This document shows, piece after piece, positions 41,956 through 49,898 of a stretch of 64,000 nt of DNA (position 1 is its first letter; every line of letters starts with the position of its first letter). The stretch comes from Bradyrhizobium lablabi. GTDB lineage: Bacteria > Pseudomonadota > Alphaproteobacteria > Rhizobiales > Xanthobacteraceae. The stretch spans positions 558,001 to 622,000 of the forward strand of contig NZ_JAFCJK010000003.1 of assembly GCF_018131005.1 (NCBI RefSeq), read 5' to 3'. The notes beneath the pieces are model-generated. The model was not told the origin of the DNA and did no database searches. It worked only from the letters and a program-made list of their open reading frames with translations. The translations under genes were made by a program, and so were the position numbers.

Positions 41956-43341
41956 ATGCGGCTACTCATCGTTGGCACCCTCAAGGGCCAGCTCACGACC
42001 GCGACCAAGATCGCGATGGACAACGGCGCGTCGGTGACCCACGCCGAGGGCGTCGAGCAGGCAATGAACGTGCTGCGCGGCGGCAAGGGCGCCGACCTGC
42101 TGCTGGTCGATGTCGGCCTCGACATCCGCGATCTCGTGATGCGGTTGGAGGCCGAGCATATCCACGTGCCGATCGTCGCCTGCGGCATTTCCAACGATGC
42201 GCGCGCCGCGGTCGCCGCGATCCATGCCGGCGCCAAGGAATACATCCCGCTGCCGCCCGATCCCGAATTGATCGCAGCCGTGCTCGCCGCGGTCGCCAAC
42301 GACGCGCGAGATCTCGTCTATCGTGACGAGGCCATGGGCAAGGTGATCAAGCTCGCGCAGCAGATCGCAGGCTCCGACGCCTCAGTCATGATCACCGGCG
42401 AGTCCGGTACCGGCAAGGAAGTGCTGGCGCGCTACGTCCATTCGCGCTCGGCCCGCGCCAAGCGGCCGTTCATCTCGATCAACTGCGCGGCGATCCCCGA
42501 GCACCTCCTGGAATCCGAGCTGTTTGGCCATGAGAAGGGCGCGTTCACGGGCGCCGTCGCCCGCCGCATCGGCAAGTTCGAGGAGGCCACCGGCGGCACG
42601 CTGCTGCTCGACGAAATCTCCGAAATGGAGGTACGTCTGCAATCCAAACTGCTACGCGCAATTCAGGAGCGCGTGATCGATCGGGTCGGCGGCACCAAGC
42701 CGGTGCCGGTCGACATCCGCATCATCGCGACCTCCAACCGCAACCTGAACGACGCTGTGCGCGACGGTACCTTCCGCGAGGACCTGCTGTTTCGCCTCAA
42801 CGTCGTCAACCTGAAGATCCCGCCGCTGCGAGACCGCCCAGCCGACATCCTCGAACTGGCGCAACACTTCGCCAAGAAGTATGCCGCAGCCAACGGCGTA
42901 CCGCTACGCCCGATCTCCGCGGAGGCGCGGCGCGTGCTGACCTCCAACCGCTGGAAGGGCAACGTCCGCGAGCTCGAGAATACCATTCATCGCTCGGTCC
43001 TGATGGCGCAGGGCGACGAAATCGGCCCCGAGGCGATCCTGACCCCCGACGGCGACCGCCTCGACCTCGCCAAGACCGCGCCCGCGGTGGCGCACGCAAC
43101 CCTCGCCGCCGAACAGGTCACCCGCGCGCTCATCGGCCGTACCGTCGCCGACGTCGAACGGGACTTGATCCTGGAAACACTGAAGCATTGCCTCGGCAAC
43201 CGCACCCACGCAGCCAATATCCTCGGCATCTCGATCCGCACGCTGCGCAACAAGCTGAACGAGTATGCTGATGGCGGCATCCCGATCACGCCGGCCGGCA
43301 ACGGCTCTCCCGACTATCAGCGGATGGCAAACGCGGGATGA
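41956..43341 (+). CDS. flbD: Sigma-54-dependent flagellar regulator FlbD
   Basis: NtrC-family activator, 461 residues. About 1-115 are a receiver-like domain (MRLLIVGTLKGQL, LLLVDVGLDIRDLV). The Asp-rich pocket after MRLLIVG is missing, so phosphorylation may not be classical, as is known for FlbD. The AAA+ domain has Walker A GESGTGKEV, the sigma-54 loop GAFTGA and Walker B GGTLLLDEI. A Fis-type helix-turn-helix closes the protein (NRTHAANILGISIRTLRNKL). In Caulobacter FlbD activates late flagellar genes and represses fliF. Here it ends the fliF operon, and the fliK promoter is a plausible target. Confidence 0.95.
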   Translation: MRLLIVGTLKGQLTTATKIAMDNGASVTHAEGVEQAMNVLRGGKGADLLLVDVGLDIRDLVMRLEAEHIHVPIVACGISNDARAAVAAIHAGAKEYIPLPPDPELIAAVLAAVANDARDLVYRDEAMGKVIKLAQQIAGSDASVMITGESGTGKEVLARYVHSRSARAKRPFISINCAAIPEHLLESELFGHEKGAFTGAVARRIGKFEEATGGTLLLDEISEMEVRLQSKLLRAIQERVIDRVGGTKPVPVDIRIIATSNRNLNDAVRDGTFREDLLFRLNVVNLKIPPLRDRPADILELAQHFAKKYAAANGVPLRPISAEARRVLTSNRWKGNVRELENTIHRSVLMAQGDEIGPEAILTPDGDRLDLAKTAPAVAHATLAAEQVTRALIGRTVADVERDLILETLKHCLGNRTHAANILGISIRTLRNKLNEYADGGIPITPAGNGSPDYQRMANAG

Positions 43342-43531
43342 TGCCCGCGACAGGCGTCGCCATTTGCGGGACGCGCCGCGAATAGCTTGGCGCGTCCGGC
43401 TTGCGGAAGATACGAATGGGATCGCCGGGCGTGATGTCGCGCCCGGTGATGGCCACATAGGCATACAGCGCCAGATAGGCGACCGCGAGCGCGCCTATGC
43501 CGTAGAAAGCCCAGACAGCAATGCGTTTCAT
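43286..43531 (-). CDS. Small single-span membrane protein
   Basis: An 81-residue protein with one N-terminal membrane segment (IAVWAFYGIGALAVAYLALY), then a polar tail with ITGRDITPGDPIRIFRKPDA. Its last 56 bases overlap the end of flbD on the opposite strand, so the C-terminal region may be unconstrained. A conserved-looking first half and a plausible ribosome site (GCGGG before the ATG) support it. I do not recognise a function. Confidence 0.65.
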   Translation of the reverse strand: MKRIAVWAFYGIGALAVAYLALYAYVAITGRDITPGDPIRIFRKPDAPSYSRRVPQMATPVAGIIPRLPSADSRESRCRPA

Positions 43532-43645
43532 CCCGCAAGAATATCAGCCGGCACGCCAGCATCAAAGCGCGGGGCGGCGCGAAATTCGGACGCTGATATG
43601 GTGGGATCGACGGAGAGATTGCGGATGACTGCGCTCATGGCGGCC

Positions 43646-44491
43646 TCACAAGCCGGGTGTGTCTTCATTGCCTTCGAGCAGGTGGCTCAAGATCTCGCCC
43701 TCCAGTGCCGCGAGCTCAGCCGAACCGCGCCGGCGCGGACGCGGCTGGTCGACCACGACATCCTGCGCGACGCGGCCGTCCTCGATCACCAGCACCCGAT
43801 CGGCGAGCGCGACAGCCTCGGAAACGTCATGAGTTACGAGGATCGCGGTGAAGCCCTGATCACGCCAGACCCGTTCGAGTAACCGCTGCATCGAGATCCG
43901 CGTCAGCGCATCGAGTGCACCGAGCGGTTCGTCGAAGGCCAGCACGCGCGGCTGGCTGACCAGCGCGCGCGCAAGCGCCACCCGCTGTTTCTGGCCGCCA
44001 GAGAGCACCGAAGGCCATTGCCCGCGCTTGTCGCCAAGGCCGACCTCGACCAGCGCACGCTCGGCACGTGCCTGCGCACCGGCCGACGCGCGCTCGCGGC
44101 CGAGTCCGACCTCGACATTGGCAAGCACGCGCGCCCAGGGCAGCAACCGCGGCTCCTGGAACATGACACGGACGTCCTGCGCGCGTGTCTCTTCGCCGAA
44201 CGCAATGCTTCCTGCGGTCGCCACCTCGAGCCCCGCGATCAGGCGCAACAGCGTGCTCTTGCCGCAACCGCTACGGCCGACGATCGCGACGAACTGACCG
44301 GCCGGAATATGCAGGTCGACGCCGCGCAGCACCTCGTTATCGCCGAAAGCCTTGCGCAAGTCGCGGATGGTGAGAGACAGCCCGCGCGCCGCGCTGTCCG
44401 AACCGCGCCGAACCAGCCGCGCCTGCGTCAGCATACCGGCACGGTCGACCGGTTCGACGTCGACAGACTGGAAACGAAGCGCCTCTTGCAT
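43646..44491 (-). CDS. ssuB: Aliphatic sulfonate ABC transporter ATP-binding protein
   Basis: ATPase of the sulfonate importer, 281 residues. Walker A is [12 protein letters not shown], the Q-loop is [14 protein letters not shown] with the LLPW that marks the nitrate/sulfonate/taurine group, the signature is [15 protein letters not shown], Walker B is [13 protein letters not shown], and the H-loop is VTHDVSEA. About 35 residues precede the domain. ATG 44491 lies 8 bases after ssuC; the open frame continues upstream but inside ssuC. It is the last gene of the ssu run. Confidence 0.94.
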   Translation of the reverse strand: MQEALRFQSVDVEPVDRAGMLTQARLVRRGSDSAARGLSLTIRDLRKAFGDNEVLRGVDLHIPAGQFVAIVGRSGCGKSTLLRLIAGLEVATAGSIAFGEETRAQDVRVMFQEPRLLPWARVLANVEVGLGRERASAGAQARAERALVEVGLGDKRGQWPSVLSGGQKQRVALARALVSQPRVLAFDEPLGALDALTRISMQRLLERVWRDQGFTAILVTHDVSEAVALADRVLVIEDGRVAQDVVVDQPRPRRRGSAELAALEGEILSHLLEGNEDTPGL

Positions 44492-44499
44492 TTTTGTCC

Positions 44500-45306
44500 T
44501 CACTTTTTCTGGAAGGCCGGGTGCCAGGACAGAGTCAGCCGCTCGAGCGCCCGCGAAGCGCTGTCGGCAACCTTGCCCAGCACTGCGTAGATCAGGATCG
44601 AGAGCACGACGACGTCGATCAGCATGAATTCGCGCGCCTGCATCGCCATGTAGCCGAGGCCGGACGAGGCGGCGATGGTTTCCGCCACGATCAGCGTCAG
44701 CCACATGATGCCGAGCGCGAAGCGCAGGCCGGCGAAGATCGACGGCAGCGCACCCGGAAAGATCACCCGGCGGAACAGTTCGCCGTCGGTCATGCCGTAG
44801 ATGCGACCCATTTCGATCAGCTGCGGATCGACGGTGCGGATGCCGTGCAGCGCGTTGAGATAGATCGGGAAGAACACGCCGAGCGCGACCAGGAACAGCT
44901 TTGCCGACTCATCGATGCCGAACCACAGGATGACCAGCGGGATCAGCGCCAGATGCGGGATATTGCGGACCATCTGCAGCGTCGTATCGGTGAGCTTCGC
45001 GGACAGCTGCGACAAGCCATTGGCGAGGCCGAACGCAAAGCCGATGCTGCCGCCAATCAGGAAGCCGATGCTGGCGCGCCAGAAGCTGACCCAGATGTTC
45101 TTGATGAGCTCGCCTGAGAGCAGCAGCTTCCAGCCGGCCAGCGCGACATCGCTCGGCGCCGGCAGCACCCGCGCGGGCACGAAGCCGGTGACGCAGGCGA
45201 GCTGCCACACCAGGATGATGGCGAGCGGTACGATCCAGGGAATCAGGCCGTCGACCCTTGGCAGTTTTGGTGCGCGGACGCGCGGAAAACTGTCGATGAG
45301 ACTCAT
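44500..45306 (-). CDS. ssuC: Aliphatic sulfonate ABC transporter permease
   Basis: Inner-membrane permease, 268 residues, with about six spans. The coupling loop contains [20 protein letters not shown] with a conserved glycine. The sequence also has [20 protein letters not shown], typical of the SsuC/TauC/NrtB group. It overlaps ssuD by 4 bases and is followed by ssuB. With SsuA and SsuB it forms a sulfonate importer feeding the monooxygenase SsuD. Confidence 0.94.
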   Translation of the reverse strand: MSLIDSFPRVRAPKLPRVDGLIPWIVPLAIILVWQLACVTGFVPARVLPAPSDVALAGWKLLLSGELIKNIWVSFWRASIGFLIGGSIGFAFGLANGLSQLSAKLTDTTLQMVRNIPHLALIPLVILWFGIDESAKLFLVALGVFFPIYLNALHGIRTVDPQLIEMGRIYGMTDGELFRRVIFPGALPSIFAGLRFALGIMWLTLIVAETIAASSGLGYMAMQAREFMLIDVVVLSILIYAVLGKVADSASRALERLTLSWHPAFQKK

Positions 45307-46469
45307 GATTGGGACGCTTGTTTATGCGGGCGGTAATCGTTGCCGATAGTCTCGCCGAACGGCCCAGTGTTGACGCGGATCGGTGTCACGTTACTCGGCT
45401 GCGCCCGCGACAGCAGAGGGAACACCAACTCGGCAAAGCGATAGGCTTCCTCGAGATGCGGGTAGCCGGACATGATGAAGGTATCGATCCCGATCTGCTG
45501 ATACTCTCGGATGCGCGACGCGACCGTCTGGGGATCGCCGACCAGCGCCGTGCCGGCGCCACCGCGCACCAGCCCGACGCCGGCCCAGAGATTGGGGCTG
45601 ATCTCGAGCTTGTCGCGGCGCCCGCCGTGCAACTCCGCCATGCGCTGCTGGCCGACCGAATCCATTCGCGCAAATATCTTCTGCGCAGCGGCTACAGTGT
45701 CGTCCGTGACGTACTGGATCAGTTCGTCAGCGGCCCTCCAGGCCTCCGCGTTGGTCTCGCGCACGATCACATGCAGACGAATGCCGAACGACAGCTCGCG
45801 GCCGCGCTTTGCAGCCGCCGCCTTCACCCGCGCAACCTTCTCGGCGACCTGCTCCGGCGGCTCGCCCCAGGTCAGGTATTTGTCGACGGTATCGACGGCG
45901 ACCTCGATCCCGGCATCCGACGATCCGCCGAAATAGAGCGGCGGGCGCGGCGACTGCACCGGCCGGAACAGCAGGCGGCCATCCTCGATCCGGATGTGCC
46001 TGCCTTCCGCATTGACCGTCTTGCCGGCAAGAAGATCGCTGTAGACGTCGAGAAACTCGCGCGTCACCGCGTAGCGCTCGTCGTGGGGCAGGAAGATGCC
46101 GTCACCCTTGTTCTCAACGGGATCGCCGCCGGTGACGACGTTGATCAGCAGGCGACCGTTCGACAATCGATCCAGCGTCGCGGTCATCCGCGCCGCGACA
46201 GCAGGGGATTGCAGGCCCGGCCTGACCGCTACGAGGTAACGGAGGCGCTCGGTCCAGGGCGCGACGGCCGAGGCCGCCACCCAGGAGTCCTCGCAGCTTC
46301 GACCCGTCGGCAACAGCACGCCGTAATAGCCGAGTTGGTCGACCGCCTGCGCGATCTGGCGCAGATAGTTGAAGTTCACCTCGCGGCCGCCGATCGACGT
46401 ACCCAGATAGCGGCCGTCGCCATGGGTCGGCAGAAACCAGAGGATATTGGCGTTATCAGGCGTGCTCAC
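45303..46469 (-). CDS. ssuD: FMNH2-dependent alkanesulfonate monooxygenase
   Basis: Luciferase-like monooxygenase that splits alkanesulfonates to aldehyde and sulfite using FMNH2 and O2. It has 388 residues from GTG 46469, close to E. coli SsuD (381). Family features are [17 protein letters not shown] at the start, [27 protein letters not shown] and [19 protein letters not shown]. The GTG shares bases with the stop of the ssuA remnant (GTGA), which fixes the start better than the upstream ATG at 46484. It needs an FMN reductase (SsuE), which is not in this window. Confidence 0.95.
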   Translation of the reverse strand: MSTPDNANILWFLPTHGDGRYLGTSIGGREVNFNYLRQIAQAVDQLGYYGVLLPTGRSCEDSWVAASAVAPWTERLRYLVAVRPGLQSPAVAARMTATLDRLSNGRLLINVVTGGDPVENKGDGIFLPHDERYAVTREFLDVYSDLLAGKTVNAEGRHIRIEDGRLLFRPVQSPRPPLYFGGSSDAGIEVAVDTVDKYLTWGEPPEQVAEKVARVKAAAAKRGRELSFGIRLHVIVRETNAEAWRAADELIQYVTDDTVAAAQKIFARMDSVGQQRMAELHGGRRDKLEISPNLWAGVGLVRGGAGTALVGDPQTVASRIREYQQIGIDTFIMSGYPHLEEAYRFAELVFPLLSRAQPSNVTPIRVNTGPFGETIGNDYRPHKQASQS

Positions 46470-46624
46470 GTTCCCGGCCTCCATGCGACGTCAGAAATCT
46501 TGATCTGTTTGGGTATCAGGCCCAACGCGAAGAAAGTCTCGGCGACCTGCTGCTGCTCGGCAATTACGGCGTCGGTGACCGGCAGCACCGCGCGAGAAAT
46601 CCAGCGTCGAAACAAACGCGTCAT
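46466..46624 (-). pseudogene. C-terminal remnant of a second ssuA
   Basis: A 52-residue minus-strand frame between ssuA and ssuD. Its sequence VLPVTDAVIAEQQQVAETFF, then [17 protein letters not shown], aligns with the last 40 residues of the intact SsuA at 46658 (VGPVTDDVIATQQGVADRFF, KLGLIPRQIAIRDIVWR). The rest of the gene is missing. The copies differ at many positions, so this is an older or separately acquired ssuA end, not a recent duplication. Its stop overlaps the ssuD start, so the junction may have been kept for translation of ssuD. Confidence 0.75.
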
Positions 46625-46657
46625 GATGACGTCCCCTGGTTTGACGAAAATTGGCGA

Positions 46658-47617
46658 TCAGGTCTGCGTGTTGCGCCAGACGATGTCGCGGATCGCAATC
46701 TGCCTCGGGATCAGGCCCAGCTTGAAGAAGCGGTCGGCAACGCCCTGCTGGGTCGCGATGACGTCATCGGTGACCGGCCCGACTGCGAAGGAAGAGCGGT
46801 TGGCAGCAATCGTTTGGATGTCGAGCGCGATGCCGGTGACCGCGCTCAGCGATTTCGCTACCTCGTCGCGATGCGACTCCGCCCAAGCCGCTGTCGACGT
46901 CGTAACGTCGATGATCTGCTGCAGCACCGGCGCGTGGTTCCGCGCAAACTCACGGTTGGCGATGTAGAACGAGTTGGTCTTGGTGATCTCATGCGCATTG
47001 ACCAGGATACGCCCATTCTGCTTGGTCTCTCCGATCGCAAAATACGGATCCCAGATCGCCCAGGCATCGATGCTGCCATTGGCGAATGCCGGCCCGGCAT
47101 CGGGTGGCGTCAGGTAGACGGGCGCGATGTCCTTATAGGTAAGGCCTGCCTTCTCCAGAGTCTGCACAACGACGTTGTGTGCACTGGACCCCTTGGTGAA
47201 GCCGATGCGCCCACCCTTGAGATCCGCAATCGTCCGGATCGCTGAATTCTGCTGCACTAAAATGCCCTGGCCATTGGTAATCGGCTGTCCCGCGGCATAG
47301 ACGATCGCCGCGCCTGCCGCCTGGGCAAACACCGGCGGCGAGTCGCCTACCGCGCCATAATCGATGCTTCCGACATTCATCGCCTCCATCATCGGCGGAC
47401 CCGAGGAGAACTCGACCCATTTGACGTCGACACCCTGCGGACTGAAATGATTTTCCAGCGTCGCGCGCTGCCGCGCGATAACCAGCACACCGTTCTTCTG
47501 GTAGCCGATACGAATCTCCTTCACGCCCGTATGCGCGCGTGCATGCGGCGGCAACGCGGCGATCGCAGCCGATCCCAAAGACAATTTTAGAAAGTCGCGA
47601 CGCTTCATTGCCAACAT
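46658..47617 (-). CDS. ssuA: Aliphatic sulfonate-binding periplasmic protein
   Basis: Binding protein of the sulfonate importer, about 319 residues. A twin-arginine-like signal, KRRDFLKLSLGSAAIAALPP, lies at the start. The mature domain begins EIRIGYQKNGVLVIARQR and contains EFSSGPPMMEAMNVGSIDYG and AVGDSPPVFAQAAG, typical of SsuA/TauA-type proteins. ATG 47617 has GGAG closely upstream; ATG 47608 and 47632 are alternatives. It is upstream of the ssuA remnant and of ssuD, ssuC and ssuB on the same strand and probably the first gene of that transcript. Confidence 0.93.
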   Translation of the reverse strand: MLAMKRRDFLKLSLGSAAIAALPPHARAHTGVKEIRIGYQKNGVLVIARQRATLENHFSPQGVDVKWVEFSSGPPMMEAMNVGSIDYGAVGDSPPVFAQAAGAAIVYAAGQPITNGQGILVQQNSAIRTIADLKGGRIGFTKGSSAHNVVVQTLEKAGLTYKDIAPVYLTPPDAGPAFANGSIDAWAIWDPYFAIGETKQNGRILVNAHEITKTNSFYIANREFARNHAPVLQQIIDVTTSTAAWAESHRDEVAKSLSAVTGIALDIQTIAANRSSFAVGPVTDDVIATQQGVADRFFKLGLIPRQIAIRDIVWRNTQT

Positions 47618-47784
47618 CTCCGCTCCATCCATGTTCACGATCAACGCGATCATGCGGTGCAAGGATGATGGTTGCGCTTGAAGATGCTGTCGAGCACCCC
47701 TGAAAAATAGCGATGTCCACGCTGTCCGGCGGGCATTTCGCGTTCGGATTCTTTCAGCAACCGAAAATACTGCAGCGAAATTCT

Positions 47785-47803
47785 TTCACGATGAGATCGT
47801 GAA
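47785..47803. promoter_or_regulatory. 19-bp palindrome between the monooxygenase gene and ssuA
   Basis: TTCACGATGAGATCGTGAA has perfect 8-base arms around GAG. It lies 23 bases past the stop of the upstream monooxygenase gene and about 170 before the ssuA start. With no T tract a terminator is unlikely; a regulator site for the ssu genes is possible. Confidence 0.4.
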
Positions 47804-47825
47804 GTTCGAACTGCTCGCAAATCGA

Positions 47826-49031
47826 TCAGCCCGCAGCCGCCTTTCGCGGCCCGACGTTGATCGCCAGCCTGCCGTAGCGGTCCGTGAAGGCCTCGGTGTC
47901 GATTTCCTCGAGCTGGATCGCGCCGCTGAGCACGCCCCGCTTCCATGCGTCGTGTTCGGGATCGTTCTGGAATTCCGGCATTACCTCTCTGGCGAACAAT
48001 TCCAGCGACTCGCAGATATGCTCGTGAGTGTTCTTGCCGGCCTGGTTGAGCAGGATCACCTGGTCGATGTGCGAGGTGCGGAAGCGCCGCAGTTTCTTCC
48101 GGATGGTTTCCGGAGAGCCGATCAGGCCGCCACGCAGTGCTGCCTCCTGCGCCTCCGGGTTCTCGCGCTTCCATTTGTTGTACTCGTCCCACATGTTGAC
48201 GGTACCGGGCGCCGGCCGTTGGCGGTTTTGCGACTGGCCGTAATAGCGCAGCGCGAACTGAAAGAACGTGGCGCCGTCGGCGCGCTTGCGGGCTTCTTCA
48301 TCCGTCTCCGCGCACATGAAGAACGAGACCAGCGCCATGTTCGGATTGATCTCGTAGTCGGCGAGCTTCCTCAGGCGTTTCGTGATCGCGTTGTAATAGG
48401 CATGCACCCAGGCGTGAGCCGCCTCCGCACTGACGAACTGGAAACCGAGCGCGCCAAACCCGTTCTCCCCGGCTCGCTCGATTGTCGGCAGTTGCGAACA
48501 CGCCATCCAGAGCGGCGGGTGCGGCTTCTGAACCGGCTTGGGCACGACATTGCGCAAGGGAATGTCGAAGTACTTGCCATGATGCTCGGTGCCGACCTTG
48601 GTAAACATCGGGAAGATCGCGCTCACGGCCTCCTCGAACACCTCGCGCTTGGTCTCCATGTCGCGACCGAACGGCGTCAGCTCGGTAATCGAGGCGCTTT
48701 CGCCCATGCCGAATTCACAGCGCCCATTGGACAAGAGATCGAGCACCGCGATGCGTTCGGCGACGCGTGCCGGATGATTGGTGGTGAGCTGGAAGATGCC
48801 GTGGCCGAGGCGGATCTGCCTGGTGCGTTGGCTCGCGGCGGCGAGGAAGGATTCCGGCGCCGGCGAGTGGGAATATTCCTCGAGGAAGTGATGCTCCACG
48901 ACCCAGGCATAATCGTAGCCGAGCCGGTCGGCCGACTCCATTTGCGTCAGCGCGTTCTGGTAAAGCCGGAACTCGTCGCCGTCTTTCCATGGACGCGGCA
49001 GTTGCAGCTCGTAGAAAATGCCGAACTTCAT
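47826..49031 (-). CDS. LLM-class flavin-dependent monooxygenase
   Basis: Luciferase-like oxidoreductase, 401 residues, TIM barrel. It begins MKFGIFYELQLPRPW, and family stretches are DRLGYDYAWVVEHHFLEEYS, GHGIFQLTTNHPARVAERIA and DLLSNGRCEFGMGES. A C-terminal insert, YGQSQNRQRPAPGTVNMWDE, is not seen in SsuD. It is unlike SsuD in most positions and closer to the bacterial luciferase alpha or alkane-monooxygenase-like branch. Its place just upstream of ssuA on the same strand suggests use of another sulfur compound, such as a sulfone or sulfonate. The substrate is not known. Confidence 0.85.
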   Translation of the reverse strand: MKFGIFYELQLPRPWKDGDEFRLYQNALTQMESADRLGYDYAWVVEHHFLEEYSHSPAPESFLAAASQRTRQIRLGHGIFQLTTNHPARVAERIAVLDLLSNGRCEFGMGESASITELTPFGRDMETKREVFEEAVSAIFPMFTKVGTEHHGKYFDIPLRNVVPKPVQKPHPPLWMACSQLPTIERAGENGFGALGFQFVSAEAAHAWVHAYYNAITKRLRKLADYEINPNMALVSFFMCAETDEEARKRADGATFFQFALRYYGQSQNRQRPAPGTVNMWDEYNKWKRENPEAQEAALRGGLIGSPETIRKKLRRFRTSHIDQVILLNQAGKNTHEHICESLELFAREVMPEFQNDPEHDAWKRGVLSGAIQLEEIDTEAFTDRYGRLAINVGPRKAAAG

Positions 49032-49217
49032 GGCTTCACTCCCAAATCGCTCGTTCGAGCTTGCTGTTTTCGGTCAGTCTAGTGCCGGCACGAACCAAAT
49101 CTAGCCTTGGCCGCGAAACTCCAATTCCGCCAAGTGGAAGATGCAGGGAGCGGCTCGCGCTTGTCATCCCGTGAGTTGCTGCGCCGCCGAACCCATTCCG
49201 CCCACAATGCAATTCTG

Positions 49218-49245
49218 GCGCACATTGATCTAGATCAATGTGCGC
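49218..49245. promoter_or_regulatory. FNR/FixK box before napEDABC
   Basis: TTGATCTAGATCAA at 49225-49238 is a perfect FNR/FixK-type site (TTGAT-N4-ATCAA). The symmetry extends seven bases on each side, so 49218-49245 is a 28-base perfect palindrome. The centre lies about 88 bases before the napE start, suitable for activation at -41.5. It indicates induction under low oxygen; FixK2 is the known regulator of nap in Bradyrhizobium diazoefficiens. Confidence 0.9.
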
Positions 49246-49319
49246 GTTCGGGTCGTCGTTACCTTTGTTGGAGGCAACGAGGCCCTCCCCACACAATCCG
49301 GATTGAAGCGAGACGACGT

Positions 49320-49505
49320 ATGTCGGCGACCGGCGACGATACGATCGCGAGACCGCGCCGCAGGCGCATGGAGATCATCGCGTTTCTTTTTCTGACGGCA
49401 GTCGTGATGCCCGCTTTGGCGGTCGCCACGGTGGGCAGCTACGGCCTCGCCGTATGGATCTATCAGATGATCGCGGGCCCACCGGGCCCTCCCTCGTCGC
49501 ATTGA
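49320..49505 (+). CDS. napE: Periplasmic nitrate reductase component NapE
   Basis: Small integral membrane protein, 61 residues, with one span (MEIIAFLFLTAVVMPALAVA). The conserved GSYGLAVWIYQMI follows, as in other NapE proteins. Its role is not well defined. First gene of napEDABC, behind the FNR/FixK box. Confidence 0.9.
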   Translation: MSATGDDTIARPRRRRMEIIAFLFLTAVVMPALAVATVGSYGLAVWIYQMIAGPPGPPSSH

Positions 49506-49531
49506 GCGGCCGATTTGAGGAAACCCTCGTC

Positions 49532-49858
49532 ATGATCAGGGTCCGAACTGCCATCGATCGCCGGGCGCTCATCACGGGCCGAGCCCTGCAAGCCGACCGC
49601 GTGGTGTCGCCGCCCGGCTGCGAGATCGCCAGCATTCTTGTGCAGGCCAGGCCCGACCGGCTCGATGCGGTCGAAGCCGCAATCACGACGATGCCGGGGT
49701 GCGAAATCTACGGCCGCGACGCCAAGGGAACGCTCGTGATCGTTGTCGATGCACCGGACGCCAGTTCGCTCGGGTCCACCCTCACCGAGATCTCCGCACT
49801 ATCCAATGTCTATTCCGCCTCGCTCGTGTTCCACGCCGTCGATCCCGGCAGCGCCTGA
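49532..49858 (+). CDS. napD: NapA maturation chaperone NapD
   Basis: Cytoplasmic chaperone that binds the Tat signal of NapA until its cofactor is inserted. It has 108 residues. The ferredoxin-like NapD fold shows [40 protein letters not shown] and the end [11 protein letters not shown] 49532 is chosen from the domain start; GAGGAAA lies upstream. It sits 26 bases after napE and 40 before napA. Confidence 0.9.
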   Translation: MIRVRTAIDRRALITGRALQADRVVSPPGCEIASILVQARPDRLDAVEAAITTMPGCEIYGRDAKGTLVIVVDAPDASSLGSTLTEISALSNVYSASLVFHAVDPGSA

Positions 49859-49898
49859 CGTCGCGCGATCGAAGGCAACCGATCCGGAAGGAAACGCC

